A stretch of 64,000 bases of DNA from Bacillus ndiopicus (GCF_000612805.1 NZ_HG964405.1:71963-135962), one strand, 5' to 3'. Counted from the stretch's first letter, positions 39,089 to 48,525 are shown. Numbers and translations: made by a program. The notes: generated from the letters alone by a model not told the origin.

Positions 39089-41230
39089 TTAAGTAAATTT
39101 AATCTCCAATGTATCTCCACCGAAAATTTCTGTGTCGAAGGAAGATGGGATGCCGTTTCTTAAAATTGTAAAGCCACCTTTTGCTTGTGCTGGTAACTGC
39201 CAGCTTGAGAAACGGAAGACATCTTGGAAAATCCAAGGGCTATGGTCAATTGCGTTAACTTTAATCGTAGCCCCATTTGGTACAGTAGCCTGTGAGGACA
39301 AGACGGCACCGTTTACAGTCATTTCACGTACAACTTTTACAAGCTCAATGCGTTCCCCTTGGAATGTTACGAGCATTCGGTCTTCTAATAGTAAATTTAA
39401 ATGATCTGCTAACATTTGAGCAGTAGGTAAAGAATTTTGTGTAAATGCTAGTCGGTCGCCATCTTGCACAGGGTAATGAATTTTGCTCGGTTTACCGTTG
39501 ATTAACAACTCTGAAGAAAATGTAGGTAAATACAGCGGTTGTCCATCAACGTGAACAACATAAGAGCGCAATTGCTCTAACAAAGCTACATTATTTGTAT
39601 GTTTTAAAATATCCTCTACTGTTTCTACAATTTGGATATCTACAGTATCTCGATCTTGTAAAGCTTGATCAAATGATGCTACTTTAGCATTCACAAAAAC
39701 TTTAGGTTTTACAATATAAAGAGTTCCGTTAATTGTTACATTTTTTGCAAGCGCATTGTCCACAATATCTTGTACGACGGCAGTTGCATCCTGTCCATTC
39801 TGCCCTTCAACAAGAGTGATTGTGTCGCCATTTTTTATTGATGACTTAGTAGAAGCAGGTGCCCCATTTAATAAAATTTGTGCAGGTTGTCCATGCTCAC
39901 CAGCAATGAAGATTGCTTGATTATTTACTGTTATTGATAATGCATGACCTGGCTTTCCATATAGCTGTTTTGCACGAATATTGGCCGCTAAAAATGCATC
40001 GGCAATTGTCATTTCTTTTAACTCAAATAATCGAACAACCTGTTCATTGACCGTTACTGTCATATATTGAATTGGTGTTTTTTTAGCAGCTATTGCAATA
40101 CCGATTGGCGTTACCAACTCTGGTGTTACTGGAATGGATGGCTCTTTTGTTAAATTTTGAATCGCATCAATGCCGCGCACAGCGACACGGTTCTCAGGTA
40201 ATTGCAGTACTTTGCAAAGTTCAACTGTTAAATTAGGTGTTAAGCTACCACCGCCAACAAGCATAACTGCTTTTGGCGCAAGTTGATTGTTCAAGCGCAA
40301 AATCTCTGCTCCGATGGCATTTGCTAACGATGTAATGGCTGGGTAAATGGCCTGTAGTACCTCTTCATGCGGGAAATATTGGTCAAAGCCTAGAATATCT
40401 TGAATAAGTATATCTCCCTCTGCTGTATGAAGCTGGCGCTTTGCCGTTTCTGCAACTGGAAAATCTAATAAGTAATGGTCGCTTAATGCCTCGGTAATTT
40501 CATCACCAGCAGTTGGCACCATACCGTAAGCGATAATTGTTCCTTTATCAGTAATGGCGATATCCGATGTACCAGCACCGATATCAACTAGTGCAACATT
40601 TAAACGGCGCATCGTAGAAGGGATAAGTACATTAATAGCAGCAATCGGCTCTAACGTTAAAGCCTCCATCTCTAAATCAGCACGCTTTAATGCCGCTAAG
40701 AGTGACTCTACAACAACGCGAGGTAAAAAAGTTGCAATGACCTCTATTGTTGCTTCGTTACCTTGCTGATCTAATAGGCTGCCAATTTCTTCATTATCTA
40801 ATTTATAATACAATACAGAATAACCAACACAATAATAGTGGCTTACCTTCGTATCTTCCTTATGTTGTAGCAACTGCTGCTGTGCTTGCTGTACGGCTTG
40901 AAGCTCTAAGCGGCTAATATCCTCCTCAGTAAAAATAGGGCGGTTTTTTATATTTATCGTAATGCTTGCCTGTTCAGTTTTTAAAGCACGACCTGCTGCA
41001 GCAACGCTTACTTTTGTTAAAGGACCATGTTTTTCCTCTAAAGTTTGCTTAATCTCGTTTATAAGGTCTGCTACGTAGAGTACATTATGTATTTGGCCAT
41101 CTACCATTGCCCGCTCTTTATGTTCCTTAATTATCATATCAGCGACATGGAAATGCTGATCTCGCTCTTCCAAAATAATGCCAACTACAGAGCGTGTACC
41201 GATATCTAAAGCAAATAACTTTGAAGTCAT
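39089..41230 (-). CDS. FtsA-like actin-fold protein with C-terminal beta-grasp-like repeats
   Basis: 713 residues. Residues 1 to about 390 are an FtsA/PilM-like actin ATPase domain: phosphate motif DIGTRS (9-14), second motif DIGAGTSD (216-223) and adenosine motif VGGGSLTPNL (325-334). The remaining 320 residues repeat a pattern of strand-NG, about 10 residues, then (G/R)D-strand five times (near 455, 513, 577, 638 and 690), like ThiS/beta-grasp or S4-type modules. No FtsA membrane-targeting helix is seen at the end. A cell division or envelope role is plausible; no ftsZ neighbour is present. It is convergent with ytxH and divergent from aroA. Confidence 0.8.
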   Translation of the reverse strand: MTSKLFALDIGTRSVVGIILEERDQHFHVADMIIKEHKERAMVDGQIHNVLYVADLINEIKQTLEEKHGPLTKVSVAAAGRALKTEQASITINIKNRPIFTEEDISRLELQAVQQAQQQLLQHKEDTKVSHYYCVGYSVLYYKLDNEEIGSLLDQQGNEATIEVIATFLPRVVVESLLAALKRADLEMEALTLEPIAAINVLIPSTMRRLNVALVDIGAGTSDIAITDKGTIIAYGMVPTAGDEITEALSDHYLLDFPVAETAKRQLHTAEGDILIQDILGFDQYFPHEEVLQAIYPAITSLANAIGAEILRLNNQLAPKAVMLVGGGSLTPNLTVELCKVLQLPENRVAVRGIDAIQNLTKEPSIPVTPELVTPIGIAIAAKKTPIQYMTVTVNEQVVRLFELKEMTIADAFLAANIRAKQLYGKPGHALSITVNNQAIFIAGEHGQPAQILLNGAPASTKSSIKNGDTITLVEGQNGQDATAVVQDIVDNALAKNVTINGTLYIVKPKVFVNAKVASFDQALQDRDTVDIQIVETVEDILKHTNNVALLEQLRSYVVHVDGQPLYLPTFSSELLINGKPSKIHYPVQDGDRLAFTQNSLPTAQMLADHLNLLLEDRMLVTFQGERIELVKVVREMTVNGAVLSSQATVPNGATIKVNAIDHSPWIFQDVFRFSSWQLPAQAKGGFTILRNGIPSSFDTEIFGGDTLEIKFT

Positions 41231-41299
41231 TTGTAATCGCTTCCTTTCGTGTTATTACTAGAAAAACTTTAGCGAGTTGAATCGCTAAATTAAAAATAC

Positions 41300-41328
41300 G
41301 TGACATTTACAGACAAGTTGTCTATAAT
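41300..41328 (+). promoter_or_regulatory. SigA-type promoter of aroA with overlapping dyad
   Basis: GTGACA and TATAAT are separated by 17 bp, about 80 bp before the aroA start. Within the spacer lies AGACAAGTTGTCT, a 13-bp perfect dyad (41311-41323), placed where a repressor would block polymerase. A further inverted pair TTTAGCGA/TCGCTAAA lies upstream near 41268-41288. Confidence 0.7.
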
Positions 41329-41406
41329 GATATTATTAATTAAAAATGTATCATACATTTCAGCGTTCTGAAAGAGTATGTGCACACAGGAAGGAGAAAA
41401 TAAGTA

Positions 41407-42492
41407 ATGAGTCAACACGATTTAGAAGGTTTACGCGGTCAAATTGATAGCTTAAACTTAGAGATTTTACGCTTAATTAATGAGCGAGCAGAGATTGTAA
41501 ATGAGATAGGAAAGATTAAAGAGAAGCAAGGTGTGAATCGTTACGATCCTTTACGTGAACGCCATATGTTAGATTTAATTAAAGAGCATAATAATGGTCC
41601 GTTAAATCAAATGACGGTTGATTATATTTTTAAACAAATTTTTAAAACAGCGTTAAAGCAATTAGAAGCAGAAAAGAAAAAAGAACTGCTTGTATCGCGT
41701 AAAGAAAAATCAGAAGATACAGTTATTAATATTAACAACGAACTAGTAGGGTCAGGTGCGCCTTCATTTGTATTCGGTCCGTGTGCAGTTGAATCCTATG
41801 AGCAAGTTGCACAAGTTGCTGCTTCTATTCGTGATAAAGGCTTAAAATTAATTCGTGGTGGGGCATATAAGCCACGTACTTCTCCTTATGATTTCCAAGG
41901 ACTTGGTTTAGAAGGTCTAAAAATATTAAAGCAAGTGTCTGATGAATACGGTTTAGCAGTAATTACTGAAATCGTAACACCAGCTGATTTAGAGGTAGCG
42001 CTTGATTATGTAGATGTTGTACAAATCGGTGCGCGCAATATGCAAAACTTTGAATTATTAAAGGCTGCTGGTGCGATTAATAAACCAGTATTATTAAAAC
42101 GTGGTTTAGCTGCAACAATCGATGAATTCATTCATGCTGCTGAATACATTATGTCGAAAGGGAATCAAAATATTATTTTATGTGAGCGCGGTATTCGTAC
42201 ATACGAAAAAGCGACGCGTAATACATTAGATATTTCGGCTGTACCAATTTTAAAACAAGAAACGCACTTACCTGTAATGGTTGACGTAACACACTCAACT
42301 GGTCGACGTGATTTATTATTACCATGTGCAAAGGCAGCGATTGCTATCGGTGCAGATGGTGTAATGGCTGAGGTTCATCCAGATCCATCAATCGCGCTAT
42401 CAGATCAGCAACAACAAATGGATATTCCAACATTTGATGCATTCTATGATGAAGTGTTGAAATTCATGAAACAATACGAAGTGAAGGCTTAA
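41407..42492 (+). CDS. aroA: Bifunctional chorismate mutase / 3-deoxy-7-phosphoheptulonate synthase
   Basis: 361 residues. The N-terminal chorismate mutase (AroQ) domain, about residues 1-90, has [20 protein letters not shown]. The DAHP synthase domain follows with [46 protein letters not shown] and [14 protein letters not shown]. It starts the shikimate pathway from PEP and erythrose 4-phosphate; the mutase part usually gives feedback sensitivity to chorismate or prephenate. The symbol follows B. subtilis usage, where aroA is this enzyme. GGAAGGAG precedes the ATG. Confidence 0.96.
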   Translation: MSQHDLEGLRGQIDSLNLEILRLINERAEIVNEIGKIKEKQGVNRYDPLRERHMLDLIKEHNNGPLNQMTVDYIFKQIFKTALKQLEAEKKKELLVSRKEKSEDTVININNELVGSGAPSFVFGPCAVESYEQVAQVAASIRDKGLKLIRGGAYKPRTSPYDFQGLGLEGLKILKQVSDEYGLAVITEIVTPADLEVALDYVDVVQIGARNMQNFELLKAAGAINKPVLLKRGLAATIDEFIHAAEYIMSKGNQNIILCERGIRTYEKATRNTLDISAVPILKQETHLPVMVDVTHSTGRRDLLLPCAKAAIAIGADGVMAEVHPDPSIALSDQQQQMDIPTFDAFYDEVLKFMKQYEVKA

Positions 42493-42610
42493 TTTGAAGA
42501 TTGTAAAAAGGTATTTTGATATTAGTATCGTTTTGCGAATACATTGTAGCAGAGCTTTCTAGCGAAAAAATTGGTTTTTAGTTTTTTATGCTGAAGAATG
42601 ATAAATCAGT

Positions 42611-42652
42611 AAGCCTTAAAAGCTGAGATTTAGAGCTTTTAAGGCTTTTTTA
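42611..42652 (+). terminator. Intrinsic terminator after aroA
   Basis: A perfect 14-bp stem AAGCCTTAAAAGCT / AGCTTTTAAGGCTT with a 9-base loop and TTTTTA. Confidence 0.93.
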
Positions 42653-42759
42653 TCTCACATAACTGGGAAGTAATATTTTCTTTATAAAGAGTGAAGTGTA
42701 CATAGGTTAAGAAAAAAATTAGGATAGGTGAGGGATTCATTGCCGATAAAAGCCCAATT

Positions 42760-42815
42760 GGTTAAACTAACTATCAGTGGGATTGAGGCAAATCCACGCT
42801 GATTAAAGTTTCACC
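42760..42815 (+). repeat. Dispersed stem-loop element, copy C
   Basis: The lower stem GGTTAAACT pairs with AGTTTCACC (one mismatch). The upper stem ATCAGTGGGATT pairs with AATCCACGCTGAT through a small internal loop. The 3' tail CTGATTAAAGTTTCACC matches the copies upstream of murJ and murC. It lies about 20 bp before the ccpA promoter. Confidence 0.62.
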
Positions 42816-42833
42816 TTATAGCCATTCATACTT

Positions 42834-42862
42834 TTGATTGAAATTGGAAATGAAAGTATATA
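42834..42862 (+). promoter_or_regulatory. Likely SigA-type promoter of ccpA
   Basis: TTGATT and TATATA with a 17-bp spacer lie about 50 bp upstream of the GTG start. Confidence 0.6.
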
Positions 42863-42910
42863 TGATGGAATATAAGAAAAGTTGAGACAAGAGGATTGGA
42901 GGCGAGTATA

Positions 42911-43912
42911 GTGACAGTAACAATTTATGATGTAGCGCGTGAAGCCAATGTTTCAATGGCTACGGTATCCCGTGTTGTAAACGGCAACCAGAATGTCAAG
43001 CCTGCCACTAGAAAGAAAGTATTAGAAGTAATAGAACGACTAGAATATCGACCGAATGCAGTTGCACGAGGTTTGGCTAGTAAAAAAACAACAACAGTGG
43101 GCGTTATCATTCCCGATATTTCCAATACAATTTATGCGGAGTTGGCACGTGGCATCGAAGATATTGCGACAATGTATAGCTATAATATTATTTTATCGAA
43201 TTCAGACCAGAAGGAAGACAAGGAGCTGGAATTACTTGATACGATGTTAAGCAAGCAGGTAGATGGGGTCGTGATGATGAGCGACAAAGTATCAAGCGGC
43301 ATTCAACAGGCCATCAAATCATCCCCAGTGCCAATTGTTTTAGCTGGTTCTGTTGATGAAGAACAAGAGGCGGCATCAGTCAATATTGATTATTATAAGG
43401 CTGCATATGAAGCTGTCCAAATTTTGCTAAAGAATGGGCATAAACGTGTTGCGTTCGTTTCAGGTCCGCTAGATTATACGATTAATGGCACATATAAATT
43501 AGCTGCTTATAAGCAGGCGTTACAAGATGCAAATATTGAGCTAGATGAACAGCTTATTATAGCGGGCGATAGCACTTATGATGCTGGTATTGCAGCGTAT
43601 GAAGAATTGGCAGCAATTGAGGCACCTCCAACAGCATATTTCGCAGGAAGTGATGAATTGGCAATCGCCCTTATTCATGCCGCACAAGACGAAGGAAAGC
43701 AAGTGCCAAATGATATCGAAGTAATCAGTTTTGAGAATTCAAAACTAGCACGCATGGTACGTCCTCAGCTATCAAGTGTCGTATTGCCACTTTATGATAT
43801 CGGTGCCGTTGCAATGCGACTTCTAACTAAAATCATGAATAAAGAAGAAGTAGCGGAGCATACAGTTATTTTACCGCATCATTTGGAAATTCGTCATTCA
43901 ACAAAGGCATAA
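42911..43912 (+). CDS. ccpA: Catabolite control protein A (LacI family)
   Basis: 333 residues, matching CcpA length. It opens with [20 protein letters not shown], the LacI-type HTH, followed by the hinge with [20 protein letters not shown] and the periplasmic-binding-like core. CcpA binds HPr-Ser-P and cre sites to control carbon use globally. GTG is chosen because GGAGG sits 8 bp upstream; a TTG within that site is unlikely. The acu genes lie convergent downstream, as in B. subtilis. Confidence 0.95.
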   Translation: MTVTIYDVAREANVSMATVSRVVNGNQNVKPATRKKVLEVIERLEYRPNAVARGLASKKTTTVGVIIPDISNTIYAELARGIEDIATMYSYNIILSNSDQKEDKELELLDTMLSKQVDGVVMMSDKVSSGIQQAIKSSPVPIVLAGSVDEEQEAASVNIDYYKAAYEAVQILLKNGHKRVAFVSGPLDYTINGTYKLAAYKQALQDANIELDEQLIIAGDSTYDAGIAAYEELAAIEAPPTAYFAGSDELAIALIHAAQDEGKQVPNDIEVISFENSKLARMVRPQLSSVVLPLYDIGAVAMRLLTKIMNKEEVAEHTVILPHHLEIRHSTKA

Positions 43913-43918
43913 AAAATG

Positions 43919-43965
43919 AAGGCTATCTAGAAAGTGGTGCGTCACTCTCTAGATAGCCTTTTTAT
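43919..43965. terminator. Bidirectional terminator between ccpA and acuC
   Basis: The stem AAGGCTATCTAGA with TCTAGATAGCCTT is followed by TTTTTA on the + side and has A-rich flank on the other, so it serves both convergent genes. Confidence 0.9.
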
Positions 43966-45110
43966 TTATTAAGGATATGTAATGCTTTTTGCAGCATTTG
44001 TGCATTTTTTTCCTCGATTTCAGCTTTGCGAGGAATAGGCTCATATAAAGGCACAGGGTCCTCCCATGTGGGGATTAGTGGGGTAGGGGACTCTAGTTGC
44101 CAATGCTCCAGCCAGCTTTTAGGTAATGGACCAGTTGGACAAAGTAAATCGTTCATTTCTGTCCAAATCATTGACCAAGCACGAGGAACGACACGCCAAA
44201 TATCATAGCCACCCCCACCAACAGCAATCCATTTACCATCACAATATTCATGCGCTAATTTATGTGCTAGCTTTGGAATTTCCTTGTAAATATTCATTGT
44301 ACCGTATAAATGTGTTAATGGATCGAAATAATGTGCATCTGCTCCGTTTTGTGTTAGCACAACGTCTGGTTTAAAATGCTCAAATACGGCACGCATTGCT
44401 TGTTCATAAATCATTAAAAAGCTTTCGTCTTCTGTAAATGCATCTAGTGGGAAGTTAAAGGATGTGCCATAACCTTGTCCATTTCCACGTTCTGTTACAT
44501 TTCCTGTTCCAGGGAATAAATAACGTCCTGTTTCATGGATAGACAAAGTGCATACATTAGGGTCATCGTAAAAAGACCATTGTACACCATCGCCGTGATG
44601 TGCATCAGTATCAACATACAAGACACGTAAGCCGTATTTTTTTTGTATATAACGAATGGCCACACTACTGTCATTATAAATACAAAAACCTGAGGCTCGT
44701 CCATAAAAGCCATGGTGTAGCCCGCCGCCTAAATTTAGCGCATGGCGTGCTTTACCTTGTAGTACTGCATCTACAGCTTGTAGTGTGCCACCAACAAGCA
44801 GCGCACTTGCCTCGTGCATATTTGGAAAAATCGGTGTATCCTCTGTGCCGATGCCGAAGCTTTCACCTTGTTTAGCTGTTAGCTCCCCATGCCCCGCTTT
44901 TTTTACAATATCAATATATTTTTCATCATGTGCAAGAGCAATTTCCTCGTCTGTTGCGATACGTGCAGGAATTATATCCTCATCTTTTAAAGCGCCAATA
45001 CTTTTTAGTAAATCCATCGTTAAAATTAATCGTTTGTGGTTAAATGGATGTGTGTCTGAGAACTTGTAGCCAAGCTGATCAGGCGAATAAACAAAAAGTG
45101 CATTTTTCAT
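43962..45110 (-). CDS. acuC: Acetoin utilization protein AcuC (class I histone-deacetylase-like)
   Basis: 382 residues from the ATG that overlaps the acuB stop (ATGA). Deacetylase motifs are LNLGGGLHHGFYGRASGFC, the metal site VDTDAHHGDGVQ, LSIHETGRYLFPG and VVLTQNGADAHYFDP. AcuC removes the acetyl group from acetyl-CoA synthetase AcsA, reactivating it. It is the last gene of acuABC. The target acsA is not in this window. Confidence 0.93.
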   Translation of the reverse strand: MKNALFVYSPDQLGYKFSDTHPFNHKRLILTMDLLKSIGALKDEDIIPARIATDEEIALAHDEKYIDIVKKAGHGELTAKQGESFGIGTEDTPIFPNMHEASALLVGGTLQAVDAVLQGKARHALNLGGGLHHGFYGRASGFCIYNDSSVAIRYIQKKYGLRVLYVDTDAHHGDGVQWSFYDDPNVCTLSIHETGRYLFPGTGNVTERGNGQGYGTSFNFPLDAFTEDESFLMIYEQAMRAVFEHFKPDVVLTQNGADAHYFDPLTHLYGTMNIYKEIPKLAHKLAHEYCDGKWIAVGGGGYDIWRVVPRAWSMIWTEMNDLLCPTGPLPKSWLEHWQLESPTPLIPTWEDPVPLYEPIPRKAEIEEKNAQMLQKALHILNK

Positions 45111-45754
45111 ACTTGTATCCCTGGTACATTCGGCCACAAAACATTGAAGCCTTGCTCACGTAAGTCTTGAATAATGGCTAATGGATTAATAATTTGTAGT
45201 CGGACGCTTACTATTCGATTTTCGTCGCTTTCAGTATCGGGATAGATGAGTACACTTAACACATTCACTTTATGTTGCCTAAATATTTTTGATATATCAT
45301 GGAGTACGCCAGCTTTATCAGAAACACGGATATCTATTTTAGAGCTCGGCTTATGGGCGCCAGTTAATTCAATATACGTATATAAAAGATCTGTTGTTGT
45401 AACAAGCCCAACTAATTTACCACCCGAAACAATAGGTAAACAACTGATTTTCGATTCATAAAAAGTTAATGCAGCTTCTTCAACTAAGTCTAATGGGTGG
45501 CCAACAATTGGGTTTTTAATCATAATATTATTTAAAGGTGTATTTTTAATTGCAGCTTTTCCTTGCTCATTCATTTCATCAAGAAAAGCATGTTTAACAT
45601 CATGCTCTGTTATAATCCCAACTACTTCATTTTGAGCATTGACAATCGGTATATGACGTATGTCGTGCTCACGCATTAAGCGTGTAGCCTCTCCAACTGT
45701 ATTAGTAGGGAGCAGCGTATGCACACTTTTTTGCATCATTTCTTCTACAATCAT
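45107..45754 (-). CDS. acuB: AcuB, CBS-pair and ACT domain protein
   Basis: 215 residues. Two CBS motifs (MRLEHDIRHIPIV-like MREHDIRHIPIV at about 28-39, and SKISCLPIVSGGKLVGLVT at about 100-118) are followed by an ACT-like domain (VSDKAGVLHDISKIF). CBS pairs bind adenosyl ligands, so it may sense energy charge or AMP for the AcuA/AcuC switch; the exact role is unknown. It overlaps acuC by 4 bp. Confidence 0.92.
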   Translation of the reverse strand: MIVEEMMQKSVHTLLPTNTVGEATRLMREHDIRHIPIVNAQNEVVGIITEHDVKHAFLDEMNEQGKAAIKNTPLNNIMIKNPIVGHPLDLVEEAALTFYESKISCLPIVSGGKLVGLVTTTDLLYTYIELTGAHKPSSKIDIRVSDKAGVLHDISKIFRQHKVNVLSVLIYPDTESDENRIVSVRLQIINPLAIIQDLREQGFNVLWPNVPGIQV

Positions 45755-45778
45755 TTTGCAATCCCCTTTGCTTGAGTT

Positions 45779-46411
45779 TTAGTACATAAAGCGCCTTTTA
45801 AAACGCAGATGATCAAAGCGCTCCATTGTCTCTGCCCCGACGCGTTTTCCAACACGTCCCATTAGGCAGTTTGCCGGGTGTGATGTAATTTCAGGATCAT
45901 CTGTAGCGAAATATTCAAAGCCTACAGAACTCATCATACTTTCCATCATTTTGCGATAATCCCAGACATTTAGCCCCGTCCCTTTCAAATCCCAATGCCA
46001 ATAATATTCAGTTGTAATAACAAGATAATCTTCCATTGCATCGTCCATGAACGATACCTCTAACAGCTTTTTCCCTACTCCTGTACTACGATAATCTGGG
46101 ATGACTTCTATTGCACCTAACTCAATCATGTTTTCAATTTTATCCTCTGCCCAACGTTCGAGAGGGTCAGGATATAAATATGTGACATAGCCAACAACGA
46201 GCTCGCCATTTCGAACAATGACAATGCGTCCTTCCTCCAATGAGGCGATTTGAATCAAGGCCTTTTGTTGCTGGTGAGCAAGTCGGAATGAAACTAAATC
46301 ATCGTGAAATGAGTAAAGAGCTAACTGCTCAGGATGTACAGGACCTTCTACATGTACAACACCATGTCTGGTTTCCATTTCAGTGCTGAAAAAGGTTTTT
46401 TTATGCTCCAT
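45779..46411 (-). CDS. acuA: AcuA, GNAT acetyltransferase
   Basis: 210 residues. The GNAT acetyl-CoA loop is DYRSTGVGKKLLEVSF (about residues 110-125). In B. subtilis AcuA acetylates and inactivates acetyl-CoA synthetase. The ATG follows TAGGTGGTG, and a TATAAT lies about 30 bp upstream on this strand. First gene of acuABC. B. subtilis has acsA divergent at this point; here there is a 1-kb gap and then the arginine genes. Confidence 0.92.
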   Translation of the reverse strand: MEHKKTFFSTEMETRHGVVHVEGPVHPEQLALYSFHDDLVSFRLAHQQQKALIQIASLEEGRIVIVRNGELVVGYVTYLYPDPLERWAEDKIENMIELGAIEVIPDYRSTGVGKKLLEVSFMDDAMEDYLVITTEYYWHWDLKGTGLNVWDYRKMMESMMSSVGFEYFATDDPEITSHPANCLMGRVGKRVGAETMERFDHLRFKRRFMY

Positions 46412-46469
46412 TTATACACCACCTAATTATTCTAATTTCTATTATACAAAAGATATTAGGAAAAAGGGA

Positions 46470-46507
46470 GTATACAGAAAGCAGATGTTCAACTGCTTTT
46501 TGTATAC
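46470..46507. other. 15-bp-stem hairpin upstream of acuA
   Basis: GTATACAGAAAGCAG pairs with CTGCTTTTTGTATAC (one mismatch) around an 8-base loop. Read on the - strand it is followed by TCCCTTTTT, so it may be a terminator that shields acuABC from upstream transcription. Confidence 0.55.
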
Positions 46508-46589
46508 TTTGAGTCCATTTTTGCGTAAAGAGATAAATATGTTTATTTTTTATAGAAAGCTAAAAACTCAGCTTATTTCCATTACGATT

Positions 46590-46745
46590 GACTCGCTTTC
46601 CACGGGGCATAGCTCCAACTAATTATTTTCGGCAGGGGCCGAAAATAATGGATTTTCCGCTATGCCTTTTCACGTAGGAAGGCTTTGCTTTGCGACGAGT
46701 AACCGCAGGAGCACTTGAGCCATCTTCACTTCAATCAACTGGAAA
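46590..46745. repeat. Dispersed Bacillaceae-type repeat with nested palindromes
   Basis: A 12-bp perfect stem (ATTATTTTCGGC with GCCGAAAATAAT, 46622-46649) is nested inside GGCATAG/CTATGCC (46606-46666). Flanks carry CTTTCCACGGGG and, reversed, the GCTCCTGCGG and GTTGATTGAAGTG words typical of repeats scattered in Bacillus-group genomes. No transposase is present, so it is a non-autonomous element. Confidence 0.6.
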
Positions 46746-47019
46746 AAGCCTTTTAACAAGGAATTTAACTTAAAACACTCAGATAAAAATTTACTTTTTA
46801 CAATTACTTATCTAAGAAAGATTTTTGATTAATAGTTAACAATATATATGTCCTGCTTTTTGTTAAAAAAAGTAAGACCTATATGTAGATTGTCCAGAAA
46901 TAAAAGTATTAATTTATTTCGAATCTTAATATGAAATAGGTGTATCGTTATTAGTTTCCTGTATTAGCTGTTGAATAATGTGTTTTTGGCTATTTCATTT
47001 GATAAAAGCTATTTCTAGT

Positions 47020-47075
47020 TGAAGCCGTGCCTGCGGAAAGCGTCCACCCATAACGGAAATCAACGAAGTTTTAGC
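47020..47075 (+). repeat. Second, partial copy of the dispersed repeat
   Basis: The words CCTGCGGAAAGCGTCC and CGGAAATCAACG match the same Bacillaceae repeat class as the element about 400 bp upstream. TAGCTATTTC-like words lie on both sides. The 1.07-kb stretch between acuA and argC otherwise shows only short, unconvincing open frames. Confidence 0.5.
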
Positions 47076-47275
47076 TATTTCTATGAATAAAACTAAAACA
47101 CCATGCTATTTTTTTAATCAATCCCAAGTTACGTTGATGAACCTGTTTTTTATAAAATATGCTAAACGGATTTACTGTAAATTTATTTTCTTTAGCAATA
47201 TTATGTTGCGAAAGTTTAGTGTTGGTTGTAAAATTGCCGCATTTACCGAATGGAGGGGAATTCCGGTTTTGCATT

Positions 47276-47309
47276 AAACGCTCACTAAATCAAGATGTGA
47301 GCGTTTACA
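47276..47309. other. Hairpin overlapping a cre-like site upstream of argC
   Basis: AAACGCTCAC pairs perfectly with GTGAGCGTTT. Its right arm extends into TGTGAGCGTTTACA (47296-47309), which fits the CcpA cre consensus with one mismatch. No T-tract follows. It lies about 170 bp before argC. Confidence 0.4.
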
Positions 47310-47403
47310 AATATCAGAGATTTTAAATGTCTAAGCTTAAAGGAAATCTGATAAGGCATAATTGATTATTATCCAGAAATAAATAAAATTTAATTTCCAA
47401 TAA

Positions 47404-47449
47404 AATAAATAAAAATTCAGTTGACTAAATAAATATACATATCTATACT
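47404..47449 (+). promoter_or_regulatory. argC promoter with ArgR/AhrC box
   Basis: TTGACT (47421) and TATACT (47444) are spaced by 17 bp. AATAAATAAAAATTCAG abuts the -35 and matches the B. subtilis AhrC box (core AATAAAAATTCA). A second weaker box-like stretch, AAATAAATATACAT, lies in the spacer. Repression by arginine through ArgR is expected. Confidence 0.8.
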
Positions 47450-47478
47450 AATGCTATCTTATATTTGGGGGGACGGCA

Positions 47479-48513
47479 ATGAAAGTTGGAATTATTGGTG
47501 CTACAGGATACGGGGGACTTGAGTTAATTCGCTTTTTACATAATCACCAGGAAATAGAGAAAATTGAATTATTCACATCATCAGAAGAGGGTGCTATTTT
47601 TTCTACGAAATTTTCTCATTTAACAGGGATTACTGACCGACCCTTACAAAAAATTGATGAGGCTATTTTGCAAAGCTTAGACGTTATTTTTGCAAGTACA
47701 CCATCTGGAGTAACAAGTAGTTTGCTTCCACCATTAATGTACAAAGGGCCAAAATTAATCGATTTATCTGGTGATTTCCGTTTAAAGGATAGAGCAAGCT
47801 TTGAACATTGGTATAAAAAAACACCTGCGCCACAAGAGACGATTGAGCAAAGTGTATATGGTTTATCAGAATGGAATGAACAAAAAATTGCTGAAGCACA
47901 TTTAATTGCTAACCCAGGCTGTTATCCGACAGCTGTTCTATTATCGATATTGCCGCTAATAAAAGAAAACTTGATTGATCCAAGTTTTTTAGTAATTGAT
48001 GCAAAAAGCGGTGTATCTGGTGCAGGAAATAAGCCTACACAGGCAACCCATTACAGTGAAACAAATGAAAATTTCTCAATTTATAAAATTAACGAGCATC
48101 AACATATTCCAGAAATAGAGCAAGCAATTGCGATGTTTACAAATGTCGAGACGAAAATTTCGTTCAATACACATTTAGTACCGATGACACGTGGCATTTT
48201 AACGACATCATATGCTGCTGTACAGCCTGGTGTTACGCAAGTACAGCTTATAGAATGTCTACAAGCAACTTACGCAAAACACCCATTCGTTCGAGTAGTC
48301 GAGCAAGCATCTTCCATCGGCACAAATCGTGTGAAAGGTTCAAATTTCTGCGATATATATGTGCAATTAGATGAGCGGACAAATAGAGCAACAATAATCG
48401 GTGTTATTGATAATTTAGTAAAAGGTGCGGCAGGGCAAGCGATTCAAAATATGAATATACAAATGAATTTGCCACAAACGATGGGCTTACAAACAGTACC
48501 ATTATTCATTTAA
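47479..48513 (+). CDS. argC: N-acetyl-gamma-glutamyl-phosphate reductase
   Basis: 344 residues. The N-terminal NADP motif is GATGYGGLELIRFL, and the catalytic cysteine sits in IANPGCYPTAVLL (about residue 149). KSGVSGAGNKPTQATHYSE and the histidine in FNTHLVPMTRGI complete the active site. It reduces N-acetylglutamyl phosphate to the semialdehyde, the third step of arginine synthesis. First gene of argCJBD, with GGGGGGA before the ATG. Confidence 0.96.
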   Translation: MKVGIIGATGYGGLELIRFLHNHQEIEKIELFTSSEEGAIFSTKFSHLTGITDRPLQKIDEAILQSLDVIFASTPSGVTSSLLPPLMYKGPKLIDLSGDFRLKDRASFEHWYKKTPAPQETIEQSVYGLSEWNEQKIAEAHLIANPGCYPTAVLLSILPLIKENLIDPSFLVIDAKSGVSGAGNKPTQATHYSETNENFSIYKINEHQHIPEIEQAIAMFTNVETKISFNTHLVPMTRGILTTSYAAVQPGVTQVQLIECLQATYAKHPFVRVVEQASSIGTNRVKGSNFCDIYVQLDERTNRATIIGVIDNLVKGAAGQAIQNMNIQMNLPQTMGLQTVPLFI

Positions 48514-48525
48514 GGAGGAAAAAAT

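Noticed and set aside
46590-47075. Insertion sequence upstream of argC
   Set aside because: No transposase or paired terminal inverted repeats; only short dispersed repeat words.
47071-47277. Two overlapping 64-67 residue frames on opposite strands upstream of argC
   Set aside because: No ribosome binding site, overlap with a dispersed repeat, composition unlike a protein; treated as chance frames.
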